Source: Roseibium album (GTDB lineage: Bacteria; Pseudomonadota; Alphaproteobacteria; Rhizobiales; Stappiaceae). From it: a stretch of 64,000 nt of DNA. The position numbers and the translations under genes were made by a program. Location: assembly GCF_001404515.1 (NCBI RefSeq), contig NZ_CXWE01000002.1, positions 806,001-870,000 of the forward strand. Reading direction: 5' to 3'. Below, piece after piece: positions 17,316-25,633 of this stretch. Each line of letters opens with the position of its first letter. Positions within the stretch are counted from its first letter, which is position 1. The notes under the pieces are model-generated. The model made no database searches and was not told where the DNA came from. It was given only the letters and a program-made list of their open reading frames with translations.

Positions 17316-19297
17316 TCGGCGGCCTCCTGATAGTCTTTGCCGGGAACATGAGGCTCCATGTCGCGGATTTCGACCGTCGCTTCGATGGCGCCCTTCCGGC
17401 CGTCCTCGAATGTCACCTCCGTGCGCACGTGCTTGGTTTTGGAACCGTCATAAAGCGCTTCGATGAGGGGAGCATAACGGTCTGCGATGAAGGATCGGCG
17501 CACCTTCTGGGTCCGCGTCAGTTCGCCGTCATCCGCATCCAGCTCCTTGTGCAGGATCAGGAATCTTCTGATCTGGGCGCCAGCCATCATCGGCTCACGG
17601 GAAAGATCGCGGTTGACCTGGTCGACATGGCTTTCAACCATCGAATAGACATCCGGATGAGCCGCCAGTTCCTGATAGGAAGCGTAGTTGACGTTGTTTC
17701 GTTCCGCCCAGGACCCGACGGCAGTCAGATCGATATTGAGAAAGACCGCGACCACGTCGCGTTCGTGACCAAAGGCGACCGCCTCCTTGATATTGGGGAA
17801 GAACTTGAGCTTGTTCTCGATATATTTCGGCGCGAACAACGCCCCGTCGGTGAGTTTTCCGACATCCTTGGCCCGGTCAATGATCTTCAGGTGTCCGTTT
17901 TCCGCGATGATGCCGGCATCTCCGGTATGCACCCAGCCATCGGCCGTCTTGGTCTCTTTGGTGGCTTCGTCATTCTTGAAATAGCCGACAAAGACACCGG
18001 GCGAGCGGTACATGACCTCGCCGTTGTCGGCGATTTTCAGTTCGACGTCAGGCGCCGGTTTTCCGACCGTATCGCCGAAGATCTCTCCGTCAGGCTGAAG
18101 CGTAATATAGACGCTCGCTTCCGTCTGTCCGTAAAGCTGTTTCAGATTGAGGCCGAGCGAGCGATAAAAACGGAAGATCTCCGGACCGATCGCCTCTCCC
18201 GCCGTATAGCCGACTTTCATTCGCGTCAGCCCCATGCGATTCTTGAGCGGACCGTAGACCAGGAACTCTCCAAGCCTGTAGAGAAGACGGTCCTTTGCGT
18301 CGACGTCCTCGCCGTTCAGGATCTTTTCGCCCACCTTGCGCGCGATTTTCATGAAGTAGTCGAACATGGCGCGCTTGGTTTTGCCTGCATCTTCCATTTG
18401 CACCATGATGTGCGTCAGCAGCATTTCAAAGACCCTTGGCGGCGCAAAGAAATAGGTTGGCGCGATCTCACGCCGGTCAACATCGATCGTGTCAATGCTT
18501 TCCGGACAATTGACGCAATAGCCTGCGGTAAAGGCCTGGGCGAGCGAAAATACATGGTCACCGATCCATGCCATCGGCAGGTAGGCAAGCACTTCCTCGG
18601 TCTCGTCAAGGTGATCAAACACGTTCGCATTGCGTGCTGAAACAGCCAGATTGTCGAACGACAACATGACGCCCTTCGGACGGCCGGTCGTTCCGGAGGT
18701 ATAAAGCATCACGGCAACATCGTCGCCCTTGCCACCGGCAAATCCTTCCTCCCACTCCCTCGACAGCGAACTGTTCTGCGCCTGCAGTTCACGACCCTTG
18801 TTCTGCAAGGATTCATAAGAGTGCAGGTGAGTATGGTCGTAGTCGCGCAACCCGCGCATTTCGTCGTAAATGACGTCTTTGAGTGTCGGAACCTCTTCGG
18901 ACATCGACAGCAGCTTGTCGACCTGTTCCTGATCCTCGACGACCGCGAATTTCACTTCGGCATGACCAAGGACATACGCCATTTCCTCGGCAACCGAGTC
19001 GGAATAGACCGGCACCGGAACCGCCCCCACCGCCTGAGCGGCGACCATCGACCAGTAAAGTCGCGGCCGGTTCGCACCGACTATGGCAACCTTGTCACCA
19101 GCCTCAATCCCGAGTGACTTCAGTCCGATTGAAAACGCGCGGATTTCTTCACACACCTCGGACCAGGTCCAGCTTTGCCAGATCCCGAAGTCCTTTTCCC
19201 GAAACGCTGTCCGGGTTCCAAGAACCTTTGCATTGTGCAACAGGATCTTCGGAAAAGTGTCCTCCCCGCGCGGTGAAGCGCTGGCCGACCCTACCAT
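17312..19297 (-). CDS. Long-chain acyl-CoA synthetase (AMP-forming)
   Basis: A 661-residue adenylate-forming enzyme that activates a carboxylic acid with ATP and joins it to CoA. The P-loop Y-T-S-G-T-T-G-R-P-K-G is intact at 199-209. Further marks are Y-L-P-M-A-W-I-G-D-H, the AMP-binding motif L-K-Q-L-Y-G-Q-T-E-A, and W-V-H-T-G-D-A-G with I-I-D-R-A-K-D-V-G at the hinge. The length and the large C-terminal domain fit the FadD15/long-chain branch. It heads the operon with the LivGHMKF-type importer, its stop overlapping livG by 4 bp. Linked import and CoA activation of a carboxylate is the obvious model; the chain type is unknown. AAGGGGAAG lies before the ATG. Confidence 0.92.
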   Translation of the reverse strand: MVGSASASPRGEDTFPKILLHNAKVLGTRTAFREKDFGIWQSWTWSEVCEEIRAFSIGLKSLGIEAGDKVAIVGANRPRLYWSMVAAQAVGAVPVPVYSDSVAEEMAYVLGHAEVKFAVVEDQEQVDKLLSMSEEVPTLKDVIYDEMRGLRDYDHTHLHSYESLQNKGRELQAQNSSLSREWEEGFAGGKGDDVAVMLYTSGTTGRPKGVMLSFDNLAVSARNANVFDHLDETEEVLAYLPMAWIGDHVFSLAQAFTAGYCVNCPESIDTIDVDRREIAPTYFFAPPRVFEMLLTHIMVQMEDAGKTKRAMFDYFMKIARKVGEKILNGEDVDAKDRLLYRLGEFLVYGPLKNRMGLTRMKVGYTAGEAIGPEIFRFYRSLGLNLKQLYGQTEASVYITLQPDGEIFGDTVGKPAPDVELKIADNGEVMYRSPGVFVGYFKNDEATKETKTADGWVHTGDAGIIAENGHLKIIDRAKDVGKLTDGALFAPKYIENKLKFFPNIKEAVAFGHERDVVAVFLNIDLTAVGSWAERNNVNYASYQELAAHPDVYSMVESHVDQVNRDLSREPMMAGAQIRRFLILHKELDADDGELTRTQKVRRSFIADRYAPLIEALYDGSKTKHVRTEVTFEDGRKGAIEATVEIRDMEPHVPGKDYQEAAE

Positions 19298-19372
19298 TAT
19301 CTGTTTCTTCCCCTTGGACCATCGTTTCCGTACCCGCTTACACGAACCGTCAGATGTTCCGTCTTTTGTTTA

Positions 19373-19403
19373 ACCGGTGCGTATTTTTGCAAAACGCACC
19401 GGT
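19373..19403. promoter_or_regulatory. Perfect 10-bp inverted repeat, candidate operator
   Basis: ACCGGTGCGT (19373-19382) and ACGCACCGGT (19394-19403) are exact complements, 21 bp apart centre to centre, two helical turns. It lies 75-106 bp before the acyl-CoA synthetase start, where an operator for this operon would be. Neither strand has a T run after it, so a terminator is unlikely. Confidence 0.55.
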
Positions 19404-19930
19404 CTGGAAGGTGCCCCTGTTTCGGGGTCGTTCTTTCAAAGGGTATGAAACAGTCTGCCGCTGCAACCTTCAACAAGTAATTCGTCGAAGGCGATCACGG
19501 ATCTTGCCTCACATCCTTGATAGGGAAGCTAGACCGGCCGATTTGCAGCAATGTGATCCAACTGTTTCGAATTGTTTCAATTGCGCTGCAGCTGCGAACA
19601 GGCACATGCCGATCCGGTCTGTGAGCCTGTTTCCAGCTGCAGGCACATGGGGTTGCATTGCGGGTCTCACGAATTGTGTTCCTCGACCGATCCTGGAATG
19701 GGCCGAAATTTTCGTCAAAACCGCACCCACTGAGATGCAGCCTGTCCCGGACCGCTGATCTTTTTGAAAAATTCGTGACGTTTCTCTTGCGCCCAACGGG
19801 TGGGCAGCAATGCGACCGGGCCTCTTTGCAGTCCAGCATACATCGCAACTTACCTTAGGTAATTGCGGCGGCATCGCTTCATGCGTATACTCGCAAAGCT
19901 GCCAAGACATGCAATTGCAACCGGTTAATT

Positions 19931-19952
19931 GATTAGCACAAAGGTACTAATC
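19931..19952. promoter_or_regulatory. Inverted repeat GATTAG/CTAATC before the peptidase-hydrolase gene
   Basis: GATTAG (19931-19936) and CTAATC (19947-19952) are complementary and end just before the ribosome-binding site GGGGGGAAG of the next gene. It could be an operator or an mRNA hairpin that affects translation. Confidence 0.35.
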
Positions 19953-19964
19953 AGGGGGGAAGCC

Positions 19965-21935
19965 ATGCCTAAACGTCCAGCAAAGCCGAAAAAGTCCAAA
20001 AAAGCCAAATCACCAAGTCAAAAACAGAACCTGCCTGCTTCGAACACCCTGGAAGCTGCGCCACGACTTGGAGACCATGTGCTTAACGTTCCGGCGGACA
20101 TCACCGATTTGCGCGACCGCATGTATGAGCCTGCACTCCTGGCGCTCGACCTTTCCATGGACGCGCCCGATCCCGGCGTCAGTCCGATCCGCGACCAGGG
20201 AATGGAGGGAGCGTGCACCGGATTTGCACTTTCAAGTGCCATTACGCTGCTGAACAGACAACGTCACGCACGCCGGTCCCAACCGGACGAAGCCCCCACG
20301 GCAAGTGCACGCATGCTTTACGAAATGGCAAAGCTTAACGACGAATGGCCCGGCGAGGATTATGAAGGCTCCAGCATAAGGGCCGCGTTGAAGGGATTTT
20401 TCAACAACGGGGTCTGCAGCGAAGAACTGGCCCCCTATCGGGTGGGCGAGAAAAACTGGCACCTGACCAAGGACCGGGCGGTAGATGCCCGAAAGGTCGG
20501 GCTCGGCGCCTATTTTCGTCTGCGCCCGCAGATTATCGACTATCACGCCGCGCTCAACGAAACCGGTGTCATCTATGTATCTGCGATGGTCCATCGCGGT
20601 TGGCAAAATCCTCGGAATGGTGACATTGCACCGTCCAACCTGACCGAGGGAGGCCATGCCTTCGTCATCGTCGGCTATGACGACAGGGGCTTCCTCATCC
20701 AGAACTCCTGGGGCGAAACCTGGGGCGGTTTCGATGGCCGACCGGGAATCGCCAGATGGCGCTACGAGGATTGGGCGGCGAACGTCATGGATGCCTGGGT
20801 GTTGAGGCTTGCAGTGCCGACCCCGGAGTCGTTCGATCTTACGGTCGGGGAACCTGACAGGAGCAGTCGCAGCCTGTTCGACAGTCCGAAAACGCGAGCT
20901 CCGCGTTTCGAGGAAATTGTCGGCCACATCGTTCATCTGGATGACGGCCGGCTTGTGGAGCGCGGGAAATACCCAACTCCGGAGGCAACGTTAAAGGAAA
21001 CGGCGGATTTTCTCGCAGACGAGACGGCGACTGCAAAGCGCGACTACAAGCATCTGGTTTTTTATGCCCATGGAGGACTCAATGACCAGAATGCATCTGC
21101 AAATCGCGTTCGCAAGATGAAGGAAGTTTTCAAGCGGAACGGGATTTACCCGATTCACTTCATGTGGGAGACCGGGTTCTTTGAAACCCTGACTGACATC
21201 ATCTTTTCTTCCAACGCCAAGGCCGAAGCGCGTGTCGGGAGTGTTTCCGATTTCTTTGACCGCATGCTGGAATTCACCGCTCGCGGTCCGGGGCGGGCCG
21301 TATGGCGCGACATGAAGCGGGATGCGGAAAAGTGTTTTGCAGGGAGCAGCAGCGGCGGCACCAAAGCGCTCAAGATACTGCTCAAAGGCAACGCGCAGCG
21401 CAGCAACCCGCTCAAGGTACACCTGATCGGTCACAGCGCGGGCAGCATTCTGCTGGGCCATCTGCTGGGCAAGCTCAATGCCGCGAATCCGCTTGCTGTC
21501 CCGGTGCAATCCTGTTCCCTCATGGCCCCGGCCTGCACCAATGATTTCTTCATGACCCATTACACCGACAGGATCGGGGACAAAAACGCGGCCGCCGGAT
21601 TGTCGAAGCTGTGGCAATACAACCTGATCGATCAGCGCGAACGGGACGATTCCGTCGGCCCTTACCGGAAGTCGCTGCTCTATTTTGTCTCCAACGCATT
21701 CGAGGACAAAAAGAAAGCGCCCCTTCTCGGCATGGAAGTGTTCGCGAACGACCTTGTGCTGAAGCCCGATCACACTCTCCATTATGCGGGTCGGGCCGAC
21801 GCCATAACGGACAGCAAAACCCATGGCGGCTTCGACAATGACCGGGCAACCATGAACAATATCCTGAAAAATATTCTCGGCAGAAGACCCTCGGCCGCCA
21901 AAGGCTTCCAGCCGGAAGACGTGACGGGATACTAG
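19965..21935 (+). CDS. Papain-like (C1) peptidase fused to an alpha/beta hydrolase
   Basis: A 656-residue protein. The start at 19965 is set by GGGGGGAAG; the open frame begins 12 codons earlier. A lysine- and proline-rich lead (1-25) has no signal peptide, so it is probably cytoplasmic or leaves by another route. Residues about 60-280 form a C1 peptidase domain: I-R-D-Q-G-M-E-G-A-C-T-G-F-A holds Gln78 and Cys84, G-G-H-A-F-V-I-V-G-Y holds His231, and I-Q-N-S-W-G-E-T-W-G-G holds Asn247, a complete papain triad. From about 350 a second domain shows Y-A-H-G-G-L-N-D, the nucleophile elbow H-L-I-G-H-S-A-G-S with Ser491, and a late T-H-G-G-F-D (His620), the marks of a lipase-like hydrolase. Both active sites look intact. 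I do not know a characterised protein with this layout. A LacI gene converges on it. Confidence 0.85.
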   Translation: MPKRPAKPKKSKKAKSPSQKQNLPASNTLEAAPRLGDHVLNVPADITDLRDRMYEPALLALDLSMDAPDPGVSPIRDQGMEGACTGFALSSAITLLNRQRHARRSQPDEAPTASARMLYEMAKLNDEWPGEDYEGSSIRAALKGFFNNGVCSEELAPYRVGEKNWHLTKDRAVDARKVGLGAYFRLRPQIIDYHAALNETGVIYVSAMVHRGWQNPRNGDIAPSNLTEGGHAFVIVGYDDRGFLIQNSWGETWGGFDGRPGIARWRYEDWAANVMDAWVLRLAVPTPESFDLTVGEPDRSSRSLFDSPKTRAPRFEEIVGHIVHLDDGRLVERGKYPTPEATLKETADFLADETATAKRDYKHLVFYAHGGLNDQNASANRVRKMKEVFKRNGIYPIHFMWETGFFETLTDIIFSSNAKAEARVGSVSDFFDRMLEFTARGPGRAVWRDMKRDAEKCFAGSSSGGTKALKILLKGNAQRSNPLKVHLIGHSAGSILLGHLLGKLNAANPLAVPVQSCSLMAPACTNDFFMTHYTDRIGDKNAAAGLSKLWQYNLIDQRERDDSVGPYRKSLLYFVSNAFEDKKKAPLLGMEVFANDLVLKPDHTLHYAGRADAITDSKTHGGFDNDRATMNNILKNILGRRPSAAKGFQPEDVTGY

Positions 21936-21968
21936 GAATTTTCACCACAGCCGGCGAGCATAACCCTG

Positions 21969-23012
21969 TCAATCTTGCTGCGAACCGCCACGGTGCGCCG
22001 TGCTCTTACGGACCACAAGCCAGGGTTGGAGCTTCACGTTGCCCTCCTCCGGATTTCCGCCCTCCATTACATTGAGCAGCAATTGTGCAGCTTGCTCGCC
22101 GATCGCCCGGCGCGGCTGGTGTACGGTCGTCAGGGGCGGCACGAAGTGGCCGGCAATATCGATGTCGTCGAATCCGACCACCGACACGTCGTGAGGCACA
22201 CGCACACCGACCTCGTTCAAGGCGGAAATGAAACCGAAGGCGGTCCGGTCGGCAGCGCAGAAGACCGCGGTTGGTCGCTCGGGCAGATTGAGCCACGTCG
22301 AAGCAGCCGTTTCGCCCGACTCCAGGGTGTAGTCGCCTTCGAAAATCCAGGCTTTCTCGGGATCGAGGTCAGCCCTTTTCAAGGTTGCCTTGAAGCCCTC
22401 GACCCTGTCTCTCCCCGGTTTGTGTGTCAGCAATCCGGTGACATGTCCGATATCCCGGTGACCGAGTTCGAGCAGATGTGAGACTGCCAGATCAGCTCCG
22501 AGAAGATTGTCGACAACGGCGATCGGCACCGCCGGATCGTCACTCCATTCACCGCAAGTCACGATCGGTGGCAATTTCGGGTTGGTCGCACGGATTTCCG
22601 AAATCGAGAAATGACCATCGAGAATGACGATCCCGTCACAATTGTTCTTGCTGAAATAGTCATTGATCCGCTGACGCGACATGGAAGGTTTTCGTGTATC
22701 TGCGATCAAAACCTTCAGGTTCCTGTCGGCGCAGACGGTTTCGATGCCCTGCAGGATGTTCGAAAAATGAGAATTCCCGATATCCGGGACGAGCGCGACG
22801 ATGGTCCCCGTATCGCGACGGCGTAGATTTCGCGCCGCGTGATTGAGTACGTATCCGGTCTCTTCAACTGCCTTCGCCACCTTGTCGCGGGTCTTGGCCG
22901 ACACCCGATCCGGCGCGGACAGGGCCCGGCTGACAGTTGCCGTTGAAACATTGGCAGCGCGCGCGACGTCCTGAACCGTGGGATTGGTTTTTTTGATTTC
23001 CGACTGCTTCAT
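21969..23012 (-). CDS. LacI-family transcriptional regulator
   Basis: A 347-residue repressor-type protein. The N-terminal helix-turn-helix and hinge are complete: T-V-Q-D-V-A-R-A-A-N-V-S-T-A-T-V-S-R-A-L near 12-31 and Y-V-L-N-H-A-A-R-N-L-R with the minor-groove hinge helix. The rest is a sugar-binding-protein fold with I-V-A-L-V-P-D-I-G-N-S-H-F and V-V-G-F-D-D-I-D-I-A. The F-S-N-I-L-Q-G-I-E and G-F-D-D-I blocks resemble the GntR/RbsR side of the family. No sugar operon adjoins it in the window, so its target is not evident. The gene converges with the peptidase-hydrolase gene, 33 bp apart. Confidence 0.93.
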   Translation of the reverse strand: MKQSEIKKTNPTVQDVARAANVSTATVSRALSAPDRVSAKTRDKVAKAVEETGYVLNHAARNLRRRDTGTIVALVPDIGNSHFSNILQGIETVCADRNLKVLIADTRKPSMSRQRINDYFSKNNCDGIVILDGHFSISEIRATNPKLPPIVTCGEWSDDPAVPIAVVDNLLGADLAVSHLLELGHRDIGHVTGLLTHKPGRDRVEGFKATLKRADLDPEKAWIFEGDYTLESGETAASTWLNLPERPTAVFCAADRTAFGFISALNEVGVRVPHDVSVVGFDDIDIAGHFVPPLTTVHQPRRAIGEQAAQLLLNVMEGGNPEEGNVKLQPWLVVRKSTAHRGGSQQD

Positions 23013-23172
23013 TCCCCGCAGTCTATCCGATTACAAACCGAATTCGCGATCCATTCTTCAAAATCGCACCGGATTTGCGCGATTTGTCGGCTGCAAAGAC
23101 ATGACAGGTCGGAAGAAAATACGATTTTGAACGAGTCGCGCCACCGACGCGCTACGGCACATTGATGCGGTG

Positions 23173-23862
23173 TCAGTCTGCAAAGCTCAGATATTGTTCC
23201 ATCTGCCTGAACCCGCGTTGCATATGGGCATCGATTTCTTCCAGCATGAGCGCGAGACTGTTTCCAACGGCAAGCTGAAGATACCGTTCATGGGCATCTT
23301 CGATCGGAGCCTTTCGGCCATGTGCCCGCTGGTGTTCAGCCAGATAAAGCTGCATCCGGCCCGCTATGCGGCGCCAGCTTTCCAGCAGAAGCTTGTGACC
23401 GCATGTTTCATAGACAAGAGAATGAAAACGGACTTCCGCCTCGCTCGACGCCACGTGATCGTCAAGCGCAAGTGTTTCAAGCAGCGCCTTGTGCCGGATT
23501 TCGAGTTCGCGGACAAACGCTTCGTCCCGGCGCTCCCAGACTTCACGGAACGCCAGCGTTTCGAGCGACGTCCTCAGTGAATAGATCTCCCGGACATCCT
23601 CTGGCGAGAGTTTGAGGACGCGGGTTCCCGTGTAAGGTATGGTTTCGATCAGGCCTTCGGCCGCGATCTGTCCCATGGCTTCCCGCAAGGGGCCCCTGCT
23701 CACGCCGAACCGTGCTGCCAGATCCGACTCGGTTATCTGACTTCCCGATTCGATCTCGCCACTGATGATCGCGCGACGCAGATTGGCGGCAATCTGGTTG
23801 CTGAAAGTTTCACGCTTGATGGGTTTGACCCGGTTTTGCGACATCAGTTGCGGTTCGTTCAT
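23173..23862 (-). CDS. GntR-family regulator with FCD domain
   Basis: About 229 residues. The winged helix reads E-S-D-L-A-A-R-F-G-V-S-R-G-P-L-R-E-A-M, typical GntR, and L-R-R-A-I-I-S-G-E-I precedes it. The C-terminal FCD domain (about 90-225) is all-helical with R-T-S-L-E-T-L-A and F-H-S-L-V-Y, and usually binds a small acid and a metal ion; H in F-H-S-L and later His residues may coordinate it. The start is uncertain: ATGs at 23895, 23862 and 23844 all lack a good ribosome-binding site, and the frame opens further upstream inside the aminotransferase gene. It is the last gene of the amino-acid transport operon, so it probably controls it, perhaps through the palindrome at 27901. Confidence 0.88.
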   Translation of the reverse strand: MNEPQLMSQNRVKPIKRETFSNQIAANLRRAIISGEIESGSQITESDLAARFGVSRGPLREAMGQIAAEGLIETIPYTGTRVLKLSPEDVREIYSLRTSLETLAFREVWERRDEAFVRELEIRHKALLETLALDDHVASSEAEVRFHSLVYETCGHKLLLESWRRIAGRMQLYLAEHQRAHGRKAPIEDAHERYLQLAVGNSLALMLEEIDAHMQRGFRQMEQYLSFAD

Positions 23863-23923
23863 GGTCGTGTGCACTTGTTCGTTATGATCACGCATTCTTG
23901 CCGGAAGACGCTTCTTGCCAGTT

Positions 23924-24832
23924 CTACCGCAAGACCCATTCCTTGTACGCTTTTTCGGCTTCGGCGGTGACCGGTCCCGGTGCTCCGCCTCCGATGAGGC
24001 GGCCATCGATGCGAACAACAGGGGTCAATCCGCCGAGCGTCCCGGTAATGAATGCTTCATCGGCCGAATAGGCTTCTGCCAACGTAAAGTCTTTTTCCTC
24101 AACGATATTGCCGACACTTCGCCAACTATCGATCACCGCCTTTTGCGTCAATCCCTTGAAGGAAAAGGACCCGGTCGACGTCCAGAGTTCACGGCCCCGG
24201 ACAATGAAAAAATTCGTTGAATTGCAACTGGCGACGAACCCTCTCGGATCAAGCATCAGCGCTTCATCCGCGCCGGCGTTGATCGCCTGGATGAGAGCCT
24301 GAATGAGGTTCAATCGGCTGTGCGAATTCAAACGCAGGTCAAACACATCCGGACCGCTTGTTCTGAATGTCGACGTAAACAGGGCGAGCCCCTTCGATTT
24401 GGTCTCGGGCCGGGGGGCCTTGTATTCGGCAACGATCACGACGGTAGCCTTGCCAATAACGAACCGGGGGTCCTGGTTGGGCGTACTTTTCAGCCCGCGC
24501 GAGACCATCAGCCGGATATGGACGCCGTCTTTCATGCCATTGGCATCCAGCGTTTGACGAATGGCGGCTTTGAGGTCGTCGCGGCTGCGGCCGATGTCGA
24601 GTGCAATCGAATTCGCGCCTTCGAACATTCGGTTCAGATGAGCGTCCAATTGAAGGATACGCCCGTCAATGACACGTAGCCCTTCCCAGACCCCGTCTCC
24701 CAGAACAAAACCACTGTCGAAAACGGAAACAACGGCCTCGCGACGGGGCACAAGCCGGTCGTCGACATAGACCAGAACATTTTCATTCCGCGGATCTGCC
24801 AAATAGCTTTGAGCGCTTGCAGAGTTGTTCAT
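23924..24832 (-). CDS. Class IV aminotransferase-like protein
   Basis: A 302-residue protein of the fold-type IV PLP family (branched-chain and D-amino acid aminotransferases, aminodeoxychorismate lyase). V-F-D-S-G-F-V-L-G-D-G-V-W-E-G-L-R-V near 37-54 and H-L-N-R-M-F are the N-terminal marks, and A-G-A-D-E-A-L-M-L-D with N-S-T-N-F-F-I-V the C-terminal ones. In the helix start where the PLP-binding Lys is expected, just before the conserved L-N, the sequence reads R-L-N-S-H-S-R-L-N (167-175) with no Lys. Either the family uses another residue, or the protein is not a normal transaminase. It sits between an amino-acid ABC importer and a GntR regulator, so amino-acid breakdown or sensing is likely. 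Confidence 0.85.
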   Translation of the reverse strand: MNNSASAQSYLADPRNENVLVYVDDRLVPRREAVVSVFDSGFVLGDGVWEGLRVIDGRILQLDAHLNRMFEGANSIALDIGRSRDDLKAAIRQTLDANGMKDGVHIRLMVSRGLKSTPNQDPRFVIGKATVVIVAEYKAPRPETKSKGLALFTSTFRTSGPDVFDLRLNSHSRLNLIQALIQAINAGADEALMLDPRGFVASCNSTNFFIVRGRELWTSTGSFSFKGLTQKAVIDSWRSVGNIVEEKDFTLAEAYSADEAFITGTLGGLTPVVRIDGRLIGGGAPGPVTAEAEKAYKEWVLR

Positions 24833-24857
24833 CGATTATTTGTCTCCAAAAAGGGCT

Positions 24858-25631
24858 CTAGAACTGAAAACGCCGATGCTCTGCAAGAAACTGCTGGGTC
24901 AGGGGGCGTTTCGGATTTTTCAGGACTTCATCAGGTGTCCCGCTCTCGTAGATCCCGCCTTCGGCCAGATAGAGGATCCGCGTTGCGAAATGATAGGCAA
25001 AGCCGATTTCGTGGGTGACGAGGAGCATTGTGCGGCCCTCGTTTGCCAGCTGTTCGATAACCCCGAGAACTTCGCCGACCAGCGCCGGGTCGAGTGCGGA
25101 GGTCGGTTCGTCAAACAGCAGAATTTCGGGATCCATGGCCAGTGCGCGCGCAATGGCGACACGCTGCTTCTGCCCTCCGGATAGACGGGACGGATATGTG
25201 TCGGCCTTGTCGGCGAGGCCCACACGCTGCAATTCTGCGACGGCCCGCTCAAGCGCTTTTTGGGATTTGACGCTGCGAACGGTTTTCAGGCCCTCGGCAA
25301 CATTTCCGGCCACGGTCATGTGCGGAAAAAGGTTGAACTGCTGAAACACCATGCCCACGCGTTGCCGGAGGGCACATAATTCACGTTCCGAAAAACGCAT
25401 GTCTCCTGCACGCGATGGCTGACCCACGAGTTCGCCGTCCAGCTCAAGGCGCCCCTCGCTCGGTGTTTCAAGAACGTTGATGCAGCGAAGCAACGTGCTC
25501 TTGCCGGACCCCGAAGCACCCAGAATGGCAATTCGGTCCCCTGGCATGACATCGAGATCGACGTCGGAGAACACGCGCAACGACCCGAATTGTTTGCCAA
25601 AACCGGACAATCTGAGAACAGGTGCGCTCAC
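24858..25631 (-). CDS. Polar amino acid ABC transporter, ATP-binding protein
   Basis: A 257-residue ATPase of the GlnQ/HisP type (PAAT family). Walker A is I-L-G-A-S-G-S-G-K-S-T-L-L-R-C-I-N, including the R-C-I-N-x-L-E run typical of amino-acid importers; the signature is L-S-G-G-Q-K-Q-R-V-A-I-A-R-A-L and Walker B L-L-F-D-E-P-T-S-A-L-D-P. The Q-loop reads V-F-Q-Q-F-N-L-F-P-H-M-T. All motifs are complete. It starts 2 bp after the stop of the permease gene upstream and is followed 25 bp later by the aminotransferase. The GntR-linked operon suggests an inducible uptake route. Confidence 0.93.
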   Translation of the reverse strand: MSAPVLRLSGFGKQFGSLRVFSDVDLDVMPGDRIAILGASGSGKSTLLRCINVLETPSEGRLELDGELVGQPSRAGDMRFSERELCALRQRVGMVFQQFNLFPHMTVAGNVAEGLKTVRSVKSQKALERAVAELQRVGLADKADTYPSRLSGGQKQRVAIARALAMDPEILLFDEPTSALDPALVGEVLGVIEQLANEGRTMLLVTHEIGFAYHFATRILYLAEGGIYESGTPDEVLKNPKRPLTQQFLAEHRRFQF

Positions 25632-25633
25632 GT

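Larger units (their letters stand above)
19298..19964. other. Long intergenic region between divergent genes
   Basis: This 667-bp stretch separates the acyl-CoA synthetase operon (left) from the peptidase-hydrolase gene (right). It holds the perfect inverted repeat at 19373-19403 and the smaller one at 19931-19952. No open frame in it looks coding: the candidates have poor start signals and no recognisable family. A small RNA cannot be excluded. Confidence 0.5.

Noticed and set aside
17348..18640. 430-codon plus-strand frame opposite the acyl-CoA synthetase
   Set aside because: No family motif; the real gene on the other strand has a complete set of AMP-binding motifs.
23896..24018. Longer N-terminus for the GntR regulator
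   Set aside because: It overlaps the aminotransferase gene by about 95 bp and is basic and low in complexity, unlike the family.
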